Assembly (NCBI RefSeq): GCF_900129235.1 | Contig: NZ_FQUV01000001.1 | Location: 310,001 to 374,000 of the forward strand | From: Litoreibacter ascidiaceicola | GTDB lineage: Bacteria > Pseudomonadota > Alphaproteobacteria > Rhodobacterales > Rhodobacteraceae | DNA: 64,000 bases | Direction: 5' to 3' | In this document: one piece after another, positions 9,118-19,403 of the stretch | Numbering within the stretch: position 1 is the first letter of the stretch | Layout: the number at the start of each line of letters is the position of its first letter | Notes under the pieces: model-generated | Told to the model about the DNA's origin: nothing | What the model saw: only the letters and a program-made list of their open reading frames with translations | The model's database searches: none | Translations under genes and position numbers: made by a program

Positions 9118-9648
9118 ATGCCAATCCAACGCATAAACCTGACAAAAGGGGCCTCGGATTATCCCGAGGCCCTTTCTACTTACGACGGCAGCGCGCCGGT
9201 CTACCGCGTTGTCCTTTGGCCCCACCGCTCCCTGCCGCGTGGTGGCTTCGTGTTCTTCATCGCGATCACCTGCGTCATGCTCACCTTTCCGCTGCTGCCC
9301 CTGATCGGCACCGCCGCTATCTGGGTCTTGCTGCCGTTTCTGGTGCTGACGGTCACCCTGCTCTGGGTCTTCATCATGCGCAGCTATCGCTCCGGTCATC
9401 TGGTGGAGGAGTTGAGCCTCTGGCCCGACCACATCACCCTTGTGCGCCGCGAGCCGGATGGCAGGCGGCAGGACTGGGCAACCAATCCCTACTGGGTGGA
9501 GGTGGTGTCGCACGACAAACCTGTCGCCGCTTACCTCACCCTGCGCGGCGGCCCGCGAGAGGTAGAGCTGGGCGCGTTCCTGACGCCCGAGGAGCGGCTC
9601 GAATTGAAGGAAGAACTAGAGGAGAAGCTGCGGTTCTTGGCGGTTTAA
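9118..9648 (+). CDS. DUF2244 membrane protein
   Basis: 176 residues. Two adjacent membrane helices lie near residues 45-85 (FVFFIAITCVMLTFPLLPLIG, then WVLLPFLVLTVTLLWVFIM). A soluble C-terminal part contains HITLVRREPDGRRQDWATNPYWVEV and ends in a region like GAFLTPEERLELKEEL. This is the DUF2244 layout, often found beside cytochrome oxidase genes in alphaproteobacteria. Its biochemical role is not established. It lies 6 bp after ctaD and is probably cotranscribed. Confidence 0.85.
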   Translation: MPIQRINLTKGASDYPEALSTYDGSAPVYRVVLWPHRSLPRGGFVFFIAITCVMLTFPLLPLIGTAAIWVLLPFLVLTVTLLWVFIMRSYRSGHLVEELSLWPDHITLVRREPDGRRQDWATNPYWVEVVSHDKPVAAYLTLRGGPREVELGAFLTPEERLELKEELEEKLRFLAV

Positions 9649-9702
9649 ACCGCCATTAATTCAAGCCTCTCGAAAGGCGCATCCGGGAAAACTTGTGCAC
9701 TA

Positions 9703-10113
9703 TTAGCAGACCCGAGCCCCACGAATCTTGCAACTCGTAATGGCGGCATCGACTTGAGCAAAGGCCTGTTGGATCGACTTGTCATCCAGCGCTTGAAGCC
9801 GGACTTGGAATACTTTTTCGACACCATTCTTGCACTTAACCTTCACAGTCCCGTTTTGCACCGGACCTTTAAACGAAAGCGTGACATCTACGGCTGGTGG
9901 GTTGGCAAGGTTCCACGCAGTGCGCTTTGCAGAGGCTTGTCCAGCGGCATTCAAATGCCCCTCCTTACCAAGGTTGACTTCAGCTTGGCGGAAAGCCGTT
10001 ACCTTGGCGCTGCGGTCATAGATGGTTGCCGCAGGGAACTTTTTTCCTGCGTGGCTGGGCCATATCTGAAATAACTGCCCGTCGCCGGTGATCGCAATCG
10101 ATAGTCCAATCAT
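9703..10113 (-). CDS. Hypothetical protein, 136 residues
   Basis: An ATG at 10113 follows a GGAG ribosome site at 7-nt spacing. The protein has no signal peptide or membrane helix. It starts with a beta-like stretch (MIGLSIAITGDGQLFQIWPS) and has a basic middle with two or three cysteines near the C-terminus (VKVKCKNGVEK, then ITSCKIRGARVC). No family recognised. It lies at the left border of the accessory patch that carries the truncated yqeY copy, and its sequence is less GC-biased than ctaD. Confidence 0.55.
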   Translation of the reverse strand: MIGLSIAITGDGQLFQIWPSHAGKKFPAATIYDRSAKVTAFRQAEVNLGKEGHLNAAGQASAKRTAWNLANPPAVDVTLSFKGPVQNGTVKVKCKNGVEKVFQVRLQALDDKSIQQAFAQVDAAITSCKIRGARVC

Positions 10114-10515
10114 AATAAAACTCCACTAAAATTTAATGATTTAATGTCGGGAGTATGCCCCAAGCGGCACCAATTTCAAAATTTAACTGCACCTGCTGGC
10201 TGGCAACAAACAGCGCAGCCCCAAGCCGTCGCCTAAGCGGTTGATGTTAGATACTTCTGCCGGATGACTGTTTGGGTTGGCTCGAACTGCCGTCACCCTC
10301 AGTTAAGGACGCAAGTTGAAAACCTGCGCCCATCCGAGCATCGCACATTTTGGAAATTATGCCCGAACACAACGGACAACCAATCTGGGCGCATCGGGTG
10401 TCTTGGGCAATACACGTCATTGTGGAGCAGCTAGGTTGAAGTCAGCTTGGCGAAGGCAGTCAGTTGGCGCGCCGATCCCGGCTAAACTTATACGACCAAA
10501 GCAAACCTGAAACGC
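10114..10515. other. 402-bp stretch with no recognisable gene
   Basis: Short frames only, none with a convincing ribosome site. It lies between the hypothetical gene at 9703 and the truncated yqeY copy and probably consists of decayed accessory sequence. Confidence 0.5.
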
Positions 10516-10844
10516 CCCTACCCCAACCGCGTCTTCACCATCGGGCCAACGGCACCGAAATCCATCTGTCCCGTATACTTGCCCTTCAGCACGCCCATTA
10601 CGCGGCCCATGTCGCGGATGCTTTCGGCGCCTACGTCTTTGATCGCGGCATCAACCGCCGCCTCGGCTTCGGTCTCGGACAGTTGCGCGGGCACGAAGTC
10701 CTCAATCACCTTGACCTCGGCCAGCTCGCGCTCCGCCAATTCCAGACGCCCGCCTTCCTCATAAGCACGCGCGCTTTCTTGGCGTTGTTTCACCATCTTG
10801 CCAAGAATCGCTAGCATCTCAGGGTCGCCGATGCTCTTGCCATC
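10516..10844. repeat. Direct repeat copy A (329 bp), partner of 14212-14540
   Basis: This stretch and 14212-14540 line up over 329 bp without gaps, with about eight mismatches counted by eye. Both contain the last two-thirds of a yqeY-like gene in the same orientation, and identity stops abruptly inside the gene (after CTTGCCATC). The pair brackets the RTX/Hint gene. Confidence 0.9.
10518..10844 (-). pseudogene. Truncated yqeY-like gene copy
   Basis: The C-terminal 109 or so residues match the intact gene at 14214-14672 almost perfectly (LAILGKMVKQRQESARAYEE, then AAIKDVGAESIRDMGRVMGV, ending MVKTRLG). The N-terminal third is missing. Upstream of 10844 the frame continues into unrelated sequence (an in-frame ATG at 10973) with no family resemblance. 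Differences such as DFVPAQ versus DFLPAQ show it has begun to drift. It is a duplicated 3' gene end, not a working gene. Confidence 0.85.
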
Positions 10845-11412
10845 GGCATCTGAAAAACCCGCAGCAATCCAAAGGAGTTCGCGATAGATAGAAAAGCATG
10901 GAACGGAATTGTTGCGCCCCCAGAGTCTGACGGCCCTTAAGGTCATAATCGACATGTCCGCTAGTGAGTTCACGGCGCGTGTGTCACTCCAACAAGACCA
11001 TGACCCGCGTGTCGATCAACAGGCCGGATACATATGAGCGACCTCCGAGAACATGCTAGAAATCATTTGCGAACACCAGCCGGTACATACATTTGAATCC
11101 AATGTTCTCGCTGCTGCGCGACGCACAATTGTCTGCGAACACAGGGAAGGCCAAACCCCTTTACAAGCCCTTGGGATTCAAACGAGAAATTTGGAGGGGA
11201 GGTACGGAATACCTGCCCCAAAATCACCCTAATTTGCTGAAAAATTGACTAAATCCCGCTGCTTTGCGGCCTCAGATCAACTGTAATCAATTTTGAAACA
11301 GTGTGTGCAAGCTAATCAACGGCACCCTCTGAAGACAGCGGATCAGGTGGCATCAGATCGCCAATCCAGAGACGAGGGGTGGCTCAAAAGGCCGCGAGAC
11401 AGGAGCAGAGCA
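10845..11412. other. 568-bp region without intact gene, carrying relics
   Basis: The region separates the yqeY remnant from the RTX/Hint gene. It contains a possible acetyltransferase relic at 11060-11248 and otherwise only short broken frames. It probably also holds the promoter of the RTX/Hint gene: the last 150 bp are relatively AT-rich. Confidence 0.5.
11060..11248 (+). pseudogene. Possible GNAT-acetyltransferase C-terminal relic
   Basis: An open stretch with no good start reads ...KAKPLYKPLGFKREIWRGGT... before stopping at 11248. The A-x-x-LY-x-x-LGF pattern is the one seen near the C-terminus of GNAT N-acetyltransferases. Nothing upstream supplies the acetyl-CoA-binding motif, so it would be a fragment. 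The match is short and may be chance. Confidence 0.25.
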
Positions 11413-13890
11413 GTGCCAACAATGAACACAGGTCTGGGGGGGCTGGCCGGATACGGCGAGGGTGTTTACTCATCCGCGCCCAAGGCTGCGGGCGGGGTTG
11501 ATGACGGCTCGGTTGAGATTGATGTTACGTCCGTCTTCGGCGGGGGCGGCATCAACTTCTATGGCACCAACTACACAGAGATTTATCTGAACTCGAACGG
11601 CACGATTTCGTTCGGGTCGGCATTTACCGATTACAGCACAACCAATCTGGGCGCTGAAACGACGCCCATGCTGGCGCCGTTCTTTGCCGATGTGAGTGTC
11701 GGTTCCGGCGGCGAGATCTACTGGGACATAGACCCGGCCGCAGGCACGATTACCATGACTTGGGACGGTGTTGCGCCCTATTCGGGCAGCGGCAACAACT
11801 CGTTTCAGGTGGTGCTGACCGACAACGGCGGCGGCGATTTCACGGTTGAATATATCTATGAGGATATCCAGTGGGCCGGCAGCGGGGGCGGCGATGTGGC
11901 CGACGTGGGCTGGACCGATGGCGGCGCTAATGATGTGTTGCTGGACGGCTCGGGCAACGCCACTGAACTGCTGGCCTATGAGAGCAATGATTTCAACGGT
12001 GGCGATCCCAATGGCACCTATGAGATCAACTTCGAGAGCGGCGTTCCGGTATTGCCGGACGGTGTTGTCAGCGGCACGTCGGGTGACGATACGATTGACG
12101 CCAGTTATGTCGGTGATGGCGAGGGCGAAGTAATTGACGGTGGCGATGGCAGCGGTGGATCCGGAGATGCCGATCTGGTCAATGCCGGTGACGGCAATGA
12201 CAGTGTCGAAGCGGGGGACGCGAATGATATCGTTTACGGCGGGTCCGGCAATGACACGCTGGAGGGAGAGGCCGGTGACGATGTGCTCTATGGCGACAGC
12301 GATCTGGCCGATGTTACTGCCGAATCGCTGAACTGGGATGCACAAGGTGGTGACGGCACCAATATTGCGGGTGGGTTTACCCAAGACACCGGCAATATGG
12401 ATGTTTCCGTCAGCATGACGAACGATGGCAACAACAATCCGCTTTTGCAGGTTGAAACCAGCGACACGACCTATGTTGAATCCGGCGAGCCGTTTGACCC
12501 CAATTCCAGCGCCTATATCTTTGGGGATGGCGATGGGGCTACATCGACCACGACGATTGATTTTGCGGCCCAATCTGGCAGTGGCATGTCGGACGAGGTG
12601 CAGAATGTTGCGTTGCGCATCAACGACATTGACTGGGGGTCGGGCAACCATACTGATATCGTAACGATCAACGCCTATGACGCCGATGGCAATCCGGTGA
12701 CCGTGACAATCACGCCCGAGGGTGGAGATACCGTCTCAGGCAATACCATCACCGCCGAAACCGTAGGTGAGAACCCGAACAGCGCGGGCGGGTCGGCGTT
12801 GATTGAGATCGAAGGGCCGGTTTCCCAGATTGAAATCATCTACGCAAACGGCCAGAGCGGCACGCAGGCTGTCTGGGTTTCGGATGTACATTTTGAAACT
12901 ATCCCCGCCCCGACCACCGGCGGCGATGACACTCTGGATGGCGGCGCTGGTGATGACACGCTGTTTGGCGAGGCGGGCGATGATACGCTTATCGGTGGCG
13001 AAGGTTCCGACAGTATGTTCGGCGGCGACGGCAATGACAGCTTTACCGTCGCGCAGGGCGATACAGCCGATGGTGGCGATGGTGATGACTATTTCACGCT
13101 GGCCGATCTAAGCGAGGCAGGCACCGATACAATTACCATCATAGGCGGCGACGAAGGTGGCGCTGACAATGATACGCTGCAGCTGACTCCGGACGTTACG
13201 CTGGACGATATTACATTTACCGCCAGCACGGATATCGGTGCTTCTTCCGGCTATTTCACCATGGCGGATGGCACGTTGGTGAATTTCTCGGACATCGAGA
13301 ACATCATCTGTTTCACCCCCGGCACTCTGATCTTGACCGAAGCGGGCGAGCGCCCGATCGAAAGCCTCAAACCCGGCGACAAGGTGATCACTCGCGACCA
13401 TGGCGCGCAGCCATTGCGTTGGGTGGGTGTATCGACCGTTCCGGGCCAGGGAAGTTTCGCCCCCGTGCGCATCTCAAGCCATGTGATTGGTGCACGACGT
13501 TCCTTGCTGGTCTCGCCCCAGCACCGCGTGTTGTTCGCGGGCTATAATTGCGAGCTGAATTTTGGCTCGGATGAAGTGCTGGTTGCGGCCACACATCTGG
13601 AGGACGGCCTGAATGTATATCGTGCGCCATGCCAGTTGGTGACCTACATTCACTTGATGTTTGACACCCACGAGGTGATCTATGCTGAAGGGGCCGCGAC
13701 TGAGAGTTTCTATGCTGGTGATGTTGGTCTTGCCGCTATTTCCGGCAATGTTCGCGAAGATCTTTTTGCCGCTTTCCCGGCGCTGCGTAGCGACCCCAAA
13801 TCATATGGCAGCACCGCACGAGTTTGCCTGAAAGCACATGAAGCGAAACTGCTGATTGCACAAGATTTGTACATGTCATTGGCGGCTTGA
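11413..13890 (+). CDS. Secreted RTX-repeat protein with nidogen-like and Hint domains
   Basis: 825 residues from a GTG at 11413, chosen because AGGAG lies 7 nt upstream and MPTMNTGLGG... starts in the manner of the family; an ATG three codons in is also possible. The N-terminal 200 residues resemble a nidogen-type (NIDO) fold (YLNSNGTISFG, then TPMLAPFFADV). Glycine/aspartate nonapeptides follow in two blocks, near residues 290-300 and 500-550 (GSGNDTLEG, GAGDDTLFG, GDGNDSFTV), which bind calcium after type I secretion. The last 200 residues are a Hint_2 domain (CFTPGTLILTEAG, GDKVITRDHG, SPQHRVLFAG, DTHEVIYAEG). It is probably secreted by a type I system encoded elsewhere and self-processed. 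It lies between the two yqeY repeat copies. Confidence 0.85.
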   Translation: MPTMNTGLGGLAGYGEGVYSSAPKAAGGVDDGSVEIDVTSVFGGGGINFYGTNYTEIYLNSNGTISFGSAFTDYSTTNLGAETTPMLAPFFADVSVGSGGEIYWDIDPAAGTITMTWDGVAPYSGSGNNSFQVVLTDNGGGDFTVEYIYEDIQWAGSGGGDVADVGWTDGGANDVLLDGSGNATELLAYESNDFNGGDPNGTYEINFESGVPVLPDGVVSGTSGDDTIDASYVGDGEGEVIDGGDGSGGSGDADLVNAGDGNDSVEAGDANDIVYGGSGNDTLEGEAGDDVLYGDSDLADVTAESLNWDAQGGDGTNIAGGFTQDTGNMDVSVSMTNDGNNNPLLQVETSDTTYVESGEPFDPNSSAYIFGDGDGATSTTTIDFAAQSGSGMSDEVQNVALRINDIDWGSGNHTDIVTINAYDADGNPVTVTITPEGGDTVSGNTITAETVGENPNSAGGSALIEIEGPVSQIEIIYANGQSGTQAVWVSDVHFETIPAPTTGGDDTLDGGAGDDTLFGEAGDDTLIGGEGSDSMFGGDGNDSFTVAQGDTADGGDGDDYFTLADLSEAGTDTITIIGGDEGGADNDTLQLTPDVTLDDITFTASTDIGASSGYFTMADGTLVNFSDIENIICFTPGTLILTEAGERPIESLKPGDKVITRDHGAQPLRWVGVSTVPGQGSFAPVRISSHVIGARRSLLVSPQHRVLFAGYNCELNFGSDEVLVAATHLEDGLNVYRAPCQLVTYIHLMFDTHEVIYAEGAATESFYAGDVGLAAISGNVREDLFAAFPALRSDPKSYGSTARVCLKAHEAKLLIAQDLYMSLAA

Positions 13891-14211
13891 ATTTCACTGG
13901 GTGAACTTAGATTGAATTGTAGGCAGCAGATCGCTGCTTTGACCTCCGATACCCTAATTCGTCCTGTATTGGCTGCCGTCTCGTGTCTTCTCAAGGTTTA
14001 CGATGTACCAAAAACCTCGCTTAGCTAAGGATGCGTTTTGCCTCAAGAACCGTGACGGGGTACCGCAAACCCAATTCCGACATGAAGCACTCGGAGCCGG
14101 CATTCACCGTCCTACCCAAAACCACCGATTATTGGACCGCCCGATCTGAAAGCAACCCTTCGCTTGAAACTTAAGAAGGTCGGCAAGGTCCCGCAGTATT
14201 GACCTTCGTCT
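13891..14211. other. 321-bp stretch without a gene
   Basis: Only short frames. It separates the RTX/Hint gene from repeat copy B. No terminator with a clear T run or other structure was seen. Confidence 0.5.
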
Positions 14212-14540
14212 CCCTACCCCAACCGCGTCTTCACCATCGGGCCAACGGCACCGAAATCCATCTGTCCCGTATACTTGCCCTTCAGCACGCCCATTACGCG
14301 GCCCATGTCGCGGATGCTTTCGGCGCCTACGTCTTTGATCGCGGCATCAACCGCCGCCTCGGCTTCGGTCTCGGACAGTTGCGCGGGCAGGAAGTCCTCG
14401 ATCACTTTGACCTCGGCCAGCTCGCGCTCCGCCAATTCCAGACGCCCGCCTTCCTCATAAGCACGCGCGCTTTCTTGGCGTTGCTTCACCATCTTGCCGA
14501 GAATCGCCAGAATCTCAGGGTCGCCGACGCTCTTGCCATC
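14212..14540. repeat. Direct repeat copy B (329 bp), partner of 10516-10844
   Basis: This is the copy inside the intact yqeY-like gene. Identity with copy A ends at the same point of the gene, after CTTGCCATC, where copy A continues into unrelated sequence. Confidence 0.9.
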
Positions 14541-14672
14541 CACCCGCAGGGCGATATCCTGGTCTTTGATCGCCGCGTTGATCAGCCGCAAAGTCCCAAG
14601 ACGCGCGGCGTCCTTGGCCTTCATGGCCTCTTTTAGCGCGTCGGTGATGCGTGTGCGCAGATCCTGAGTCAT
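14214..14672 (-). CDS. GatB/YqeY domain protein
   Basis: 152 residues, full length for the family. It starts MTQDLRTRITDALKEAMKAK and contains LGTLRLINAAIKDQDIA, then the tail domain ILGKMVKQRQESARAYEEGG, IEDFLPAQLSETE and MGRVMGVLKGKYTGQMDFG. The domain is shared with the GatB subunit tail, which binds tRNA; free YqeY proteins have no firmly established role. It is divergent from carA, with which it shares a 168-bp intergenic region. A truncated second copy lies at 10518-10844. Confidence 0.9.
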   Translation of the reverse strand: MTQDLRTRITDALKEAMKAKDAARLGTLRLINAAIKDQDIALRVDGKSVGDPEILAILGKMVKQRQESARAYEEGGRLELAERELAEVKVIEDFLPAQLSETEAEAAVDAAIKDVGAESIRDMGRVMGVLKGKYTGQMDFGAVGPMVKTRLG

Positions 14673-14840
14673 AAGGTGCCTTCCCTGAAACCTCGTAAGT
14701 CGGGTCTTTTACCCAAAACGCCTGCACATCACAACAGTGGCTTTGCGCCGTTCAAAAAGGCCCTCAGCCGTGGTTGACGCCCCGCGTCGCCGCCCGTAGA
14801 TATCGGCAAGTTTTACACCAGCTTTGTGGGAGAAGCCGCC

Positions 14841-15995
<1,155 letters not shown>

Positions 15996-16055
15996 CCGGC
16001 CCTTAACCTAGATCATCCAGAGTTCCGGTGTATATGCTGCGCCGGAGACCGCGAG

Positions 16056-18035
16056 ATGAATGCGCCACTCAAAGCCCCTGTTCGGATCGACGCGCATTCC
16101 GATCAGCGGGTCTTTCTCGACGCGACCCTTCTTGATGGGGGTGATAGAAGCCATCCCCTGCTGGGCAAATTGCTGGTAGATCAAGGGCTTATAACTCCTC
16201 CGCAGCTGCTCATCGCCCTTGCCCTGCAAGCGCGCCAAAACGTGCCCTTGGGCGAAATCCTGATCGCGCAAGGCCATGTCGCGGAAGAGGACATCCTGCG
16301 CATTCTTGCCAAACAGCACGGCACCCATCTGGTAAATCTCGAAGCTTCCCCACCTGACCCGAGGCTTGCGGCGCTCCTTGTTGCAGAGGACTGTTTGCGG
16401 CTGGGGTTCATGCCGTGGCGACGGTGCGGCGACCGCGTGGTGATCGCCACAGCCCATCCCGAACGGATTGCCAGCATTCGCGTGAAGCTGCCGCCCGAGA
16501 TGAGCGATGCGAAATTCGTGCTGGCCGCCCATAGCGATGTCCAGAATGCAATCCACACCCAATACGGCGACACCCTCGCCGCGCAAGCCGAGCACCGCAC
16601 AGCGCCGCAAGACAGCTGCCGAAACTGGTCAACAGGCGCGATGCGGCTCGTGTTGTTGACGGTGGCGGCACTTTCGGTTGCAGGCGCGCTTTTCGCGCCG
16701 GTATGGCTCATCTGGTCCGTCTTCGGGGCCGCAAGTCTGGCGCTGGCCCTCAACAGCATGCTCAAGGCTGCCTGTGCTGTTATTGCGTTGAAAAAGCGCC
16801 CGCACCCTGCTCCGGCGAAGGGACCGCATCCCGCGCTCCGCCTTCCCAAAATATCCATTCTCGTGCCGCTGTTTCGCGAACGCGACATTGCCGGTGCCTT
16901 GGTCAAACGCCTCGCCCGCCTGTCATATCCGCACGAGCTGTTGGAAATCTGTCTGGTGGTGGAGGCATCAGACACGGTCACCGAAAACGCCCTCACCAAA
17001 GGCGGGTTACCCCGCTGGATGCGGGTCGTGCGGGTGCCGAAAGGTGGTGTTCAAACCAAGCCCCGCGCGTTGAACTACGCGCTGGATTTCACCTCCGGCT
17101 CGCTTGTGGGGGTCTATGACGCAGAAGATGCGCCGGATGCCGACCAGCTTCATCAGGTCGCCCGAAAATTTGCCGAAGGTGGTGCGGATCTGGCCTGCGT
17201 GCAAGGTATCCTCAGCTTCTACAACGCCAAAACAAACTGGCTATCGCGTTGTTTTTTCTTCGAATATGCGGGCTGGTTTCGGGTCATGCTACCGGGATTG
17301 CAAAAACTTGGCTTCGCCATTCCGCTTGGTGGCACCACGCTGTTTTTTCGCCGAGACGTATTGGTCAAACTTGGTGCATGGGACGCCCATAACGTGACCG
17401 AGGACGCCGATCTGGGCATGCGCCTCGCACGGCGCGGATACCGGTGTGAAATGATGCAGTCGGTCACTCAGGAAGAGGCAAACAGCCATGTCTGGCCATG
17501 GGTCAAACAACGCTCCCGCTGGCTTAAAGGCTATGCGGTGACGTGGTGCGTCCACATGCGCAAGCCGCTCCTGTTATGGCGCGAGTTGGGGACGTGGAAG
17601 TTCATCGGGTTTCAAATCCTGTTTCTAAGCACGCTCATGTCATTCTTCTTGGCCCCCGTGCTGTGGTGGAGCTTGCTGACATTTCTGTTCAACTGGCCGA
17701 ACCCCGTGTTCGATCCGATGCCCAAAGCCTTGGTCGTCGGAGCGTCGGGATTTTTCCTGTTGGCAGAACTCGTGACCCTGGCGGTCTTTGTCACGGCCAC
17801 CGCAAGTATCGGGCAGCGCCCTCATATCGGATGGATTCTCACCCTGCCCGCTTACTTCATCTTCGGCACGGTAGCCGCCTATAAAGGACTGGCGGAGCTG
17901 CTGTTCAACCCGTTCTACTGGGACAAAACCGAACACGGCATGTTCGGCGGGGCAAGCGACGGCTCACTCGGCACTGATCGCCCCTGCGTCGATCCGCAAT
18001 CGCGTCTGGAAGGCGATGGACAAATGGTCTCGTAG
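16056..18035 (+). CDS. Membrane glycosyltransferase family 2 protein with N-terminal MshEN-like domain
   Basis: 659 residues. The first 180 or so resemble the N-terminal domain of type II secretion ATPases (MshEN/GspE-N), a module that can bind c-di-GMP: LLGKLLVDQGLITPPQLLIA, then LGEILIAQGHVAEEDILRIL. Two membrane helices follow, near 190-245. The GT-A catalytic domain contains ISILVPLFRERDIA, VYDAEDAPDADQL (D-x-D-like), TEDADLGMRLARRGY and QRSRWLKGY, the residues of processive beta-glycosyltransferases. Further C-terminal helices follow. It probably synthesises or exports a surface polysaccharide. No polysaccharide operon surrounds it. Its last 72 bp overlap the convergent GntR gene. Confidence 0.85.
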   Translation: MNAPLKAPVRIDAHSDQRVFLDATLLDGGDRSHPLLGKLLVDQGLITPPQLLIALALQARQNVPLGEILIAQGHVAEEDILRILAKQHGTHLVNLEASPPDPRLAALLVAEDCLRLGFMPWRRCGDRVVIATAHPERIASIRVKLPPEMSDAKFVLAAHSDVQNAIHTQYGDTLAAQAEHRTAPQDSCRNWSTGAMRLVLLTVAALSVAGALFAPVWLIWSVFGAASLALALNSMLKAACAVIALKKRPHPAPAKGPHPALRLPKISILVPLFRERDIAGALVKRLARLSYPHELLEICLVVEASDTVTENALTKGGLPRWMRVVRVPKGGVQTKPRALNYALDFTSGSLVGVYDAEDAPDADQLHQVARKFAEGGADLACVQGILSFYNAKTNWLSRCFFFEYAGWFRVMLPGLQKLGFAIPLGGTTLFFRRDVLVKLGAWDAHNVTEDADLGMRLARRGYRCEMMQSVTQEEANSHVWPWVKQRSRWLKGYAVTWCVHMRKPLLLWRELGTWKFIGFQILFLSTLMSFFLAPVLWWSLLTFLFNWPNPVFDPMPKALVVGASGFFLLAELVTLAVFVTATASIGQRPHIGWILTLPAYFIFGTVAAYKGLAELLFNPFYWDKTEHGMFGGASDGSLGTDRPCVDPQSRLEGDGQMVS

Positions 18036-18623
18036 CGCCTTTGACGCCGCAGCCCCGTCCCGCGCCTCGATGGCTTGCACAATCGCCAGATGTTCCGCCA
18101 AAGCCACCTCGCCGCGCCCTTCGGCCGCCAGCGACGTCGTGGCCAGCAGCGCCATGGAGCGGTAAACAAGGTCCAGCTGCTGCACCAGAAACTGATTATG
18201 CGACGCCAGATGGATTTGCCGGTGAAACCGCCGGTTTGCTTGCGACAGCTTTGACGGGTCCGACAGGAACGCGTGGTCCTCCTCGACCATGGCGTACAGC
18301 ACCTTAACCTCTTCCACAGCGGCATGTTGCGCGGCAAGTTCCGCCGCCAGCCCTTCCAGCGCGGTGCGCACGGTATACAGCTCTGCCATCTGGTTGTGGT
18401 CCAGCGACGCTACGATCAATGACCGCCCGTCGCGCGTCAGCATTGATTGGGTTTCCAGCCGCTGCAACGCCTCACGGATCGGCGTGCGCGACACCCCGAA
18501 CCTGTCCGCCAATTCGCTTTCCACCAATCGGCTGCCCGGCTTGTATATTCCGGTGTCAATCGCGTGCAGGATCAACCCGTAAGCGTCGTTTGAGGCGGGC
18601 ATTTCAATGGACATTATTCGCAA
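17964..18623 (-). CDS. GntR-family transcriptional regulator, FCD (FadR-type) subgroup
   Basis: 219 residues. Winged helix-turn-helix in residues 15-75 (SRLVESELADRFGVSRTPIR, then EALQRLETQSML), then an all-helical FCD ligand domain with the conserved D/H positions (LYTVRTALEGLAAELAAQHA, NRRFHRQIHLASHN, EHLAIVQAIEARD). Such regulators sense carboxylate-type metabolites. It faces the nucleotidase gene divergently (94 bp apart) and overlaps the glycosyltransferase end. The target genes are not obvious. Confidence 0.88.
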   Translation of the reverse strand: MRIMSIEMPASNDAYGLILHAIDTGIYKPGSRLVESELADRFGVSRTPIREALQRLETQSMLTRDGRSLIVASLDHNQMAELYTVRTALEGLAAELAAQHAAVEEVKVLYAMVEEDHAFLSDPSKLSQANRRFHRQIHLASHNQFLVQQLDLVYRSMALLATTSLAAEGRGEVALAEHLAIVQAIEARDGAAASKALRDHLSIAFQTRLRIDAGAISAE

Positions 18624-18716
18624 CTCTCACTTTTGTTGCGCCAAGCTAGCCGCCCCCCCCATATGGTGCAACCTTTCACGGTTGCACAGCGACGCATCTG
18701 CGCTACGTTCCCAATC

Positions 18717-19364
18717 ATGCCAGCTGAACACTTCACACATGTCAAAACTTGGGTCTTCGACCTCGACCACACGCTTTATCCGCCCGAAATGCAGCTTTTC
18801 GACCAGATCGAGATTCGCATGATCGACTGGGTGATGCGAGAACTCGGCGTGGACCGTGAAGAGGCCAACCATCTGCGCGCCAAATACTGGCGCGAGCACG
18901 GGACAACCTTGGCAGGCCTCATGCGTATCCACGGGGTTGCACCGGAAGGCTACCTGATTGATGTGCACGACATCGACTTCACCGTTCTGTCGTCCGACCC
19001 GCATCTGCGGGACGCCATCACCAGCCTGCCCGGACGCAAAATCATCTATACCAACGGCACAGCGCCCTATGCGGAAAATGTCATAAAAGCCCGCGGCTTA
19101 TCAGGCATATTTGATGCAATTTACGGCGTTGAGCATGCGGATTTTCATCCCAAGCCGGACCATGCTGCCTTCGAGCAGGTCTTCGCACAAGACGGGCTAG
19201 ATCCGCGCACATCCGCGATGTTCGAGGACGACCCCCGCAATCTCGCCGTACCGCACGCTTTGGGGATGCGCACGGTGCATGTGGCGCCCGACCCGCTGGC
19301 GCAGGATCACATTCACCACCACACCAATGACCTGCGCGGCTTTCTGACCCAGCTGACCCGCTGA
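18717..19364 (+). CDS. Pyrimidine 5'-nucleotidase-like HAD hydrolase
   Basis: 215 residues from the ATG at 18717. The HAD motif I reads WVFDLDHTLYPPEMQLFDQI (the Asp-x-Asp nucleophile pair), motif II is IIYTNGTAPYAENV, and the late acidic motif is AMFEDDPRNLAVPHALGMRT. This matches the SDT1/pyrimidine 5'-nucleotidase branch that dephosphorylates UMP or CMP. It is cytoplasmic. The upstream in-frame extension of 28 codons has no resemblance to the family and was left out. Confidence 0.88.
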   Translation: MPAEHFTHVKTWVFDLDHTLYPPEMQLFDQIEIRMIDWVMRELGVDREEANHLRAKYWREHGTTLAGLMRIHGVAPEGYLIDVHDIDFTVLSSDPHLRDAITSLPGRKIIYTNGTAPYAENVIKARGLSGIFDAIYGVEHADFHPKPDHAAFEQVFAQDGLDPRTSAMFEDDPRNLAVPHALGMRTVHVAPDPLAQDHIHHHTNDLRGFLTQLTR

Positions 19365-19403
19365 CACTTGGCGAGTGCCCGCCCGAAGCATAGGTTACAC
19401 CCC

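Noticed and set aside
7309-9513. A 734-codon open frame on the minus strand opposite ctaD
   Set aside because: It is the antisense shadow of a certain gene, rich in His/Arg/Asp/Gln as expected from the complement of membrane-protein codons in GC-rich DNA, with no family motif.
10981-11040. Possible PIN-toxin start on the minus strand (GLLIDTRVM-like)
   Set aside because: Only about 14 codons before a stop, with no start codon or ribosome site in frame; too short to support.
11470-12651. A 393-codon minus-strand frame opposite the RTX/Hint gene
   Set aside because: The plus strand has RTX nonapeptides and nidogen-like motifs; the opposite frame is repetitive Ile/Val/Gly without domains.
11413-13890. 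Reading the glycine/aspartate repeats as a tandem DNA satellite or CRISPR-like array
   Set aside because: The periodicity is at protein level (RTX nonapeptides); the DNA repeats are imperfect and in frame.
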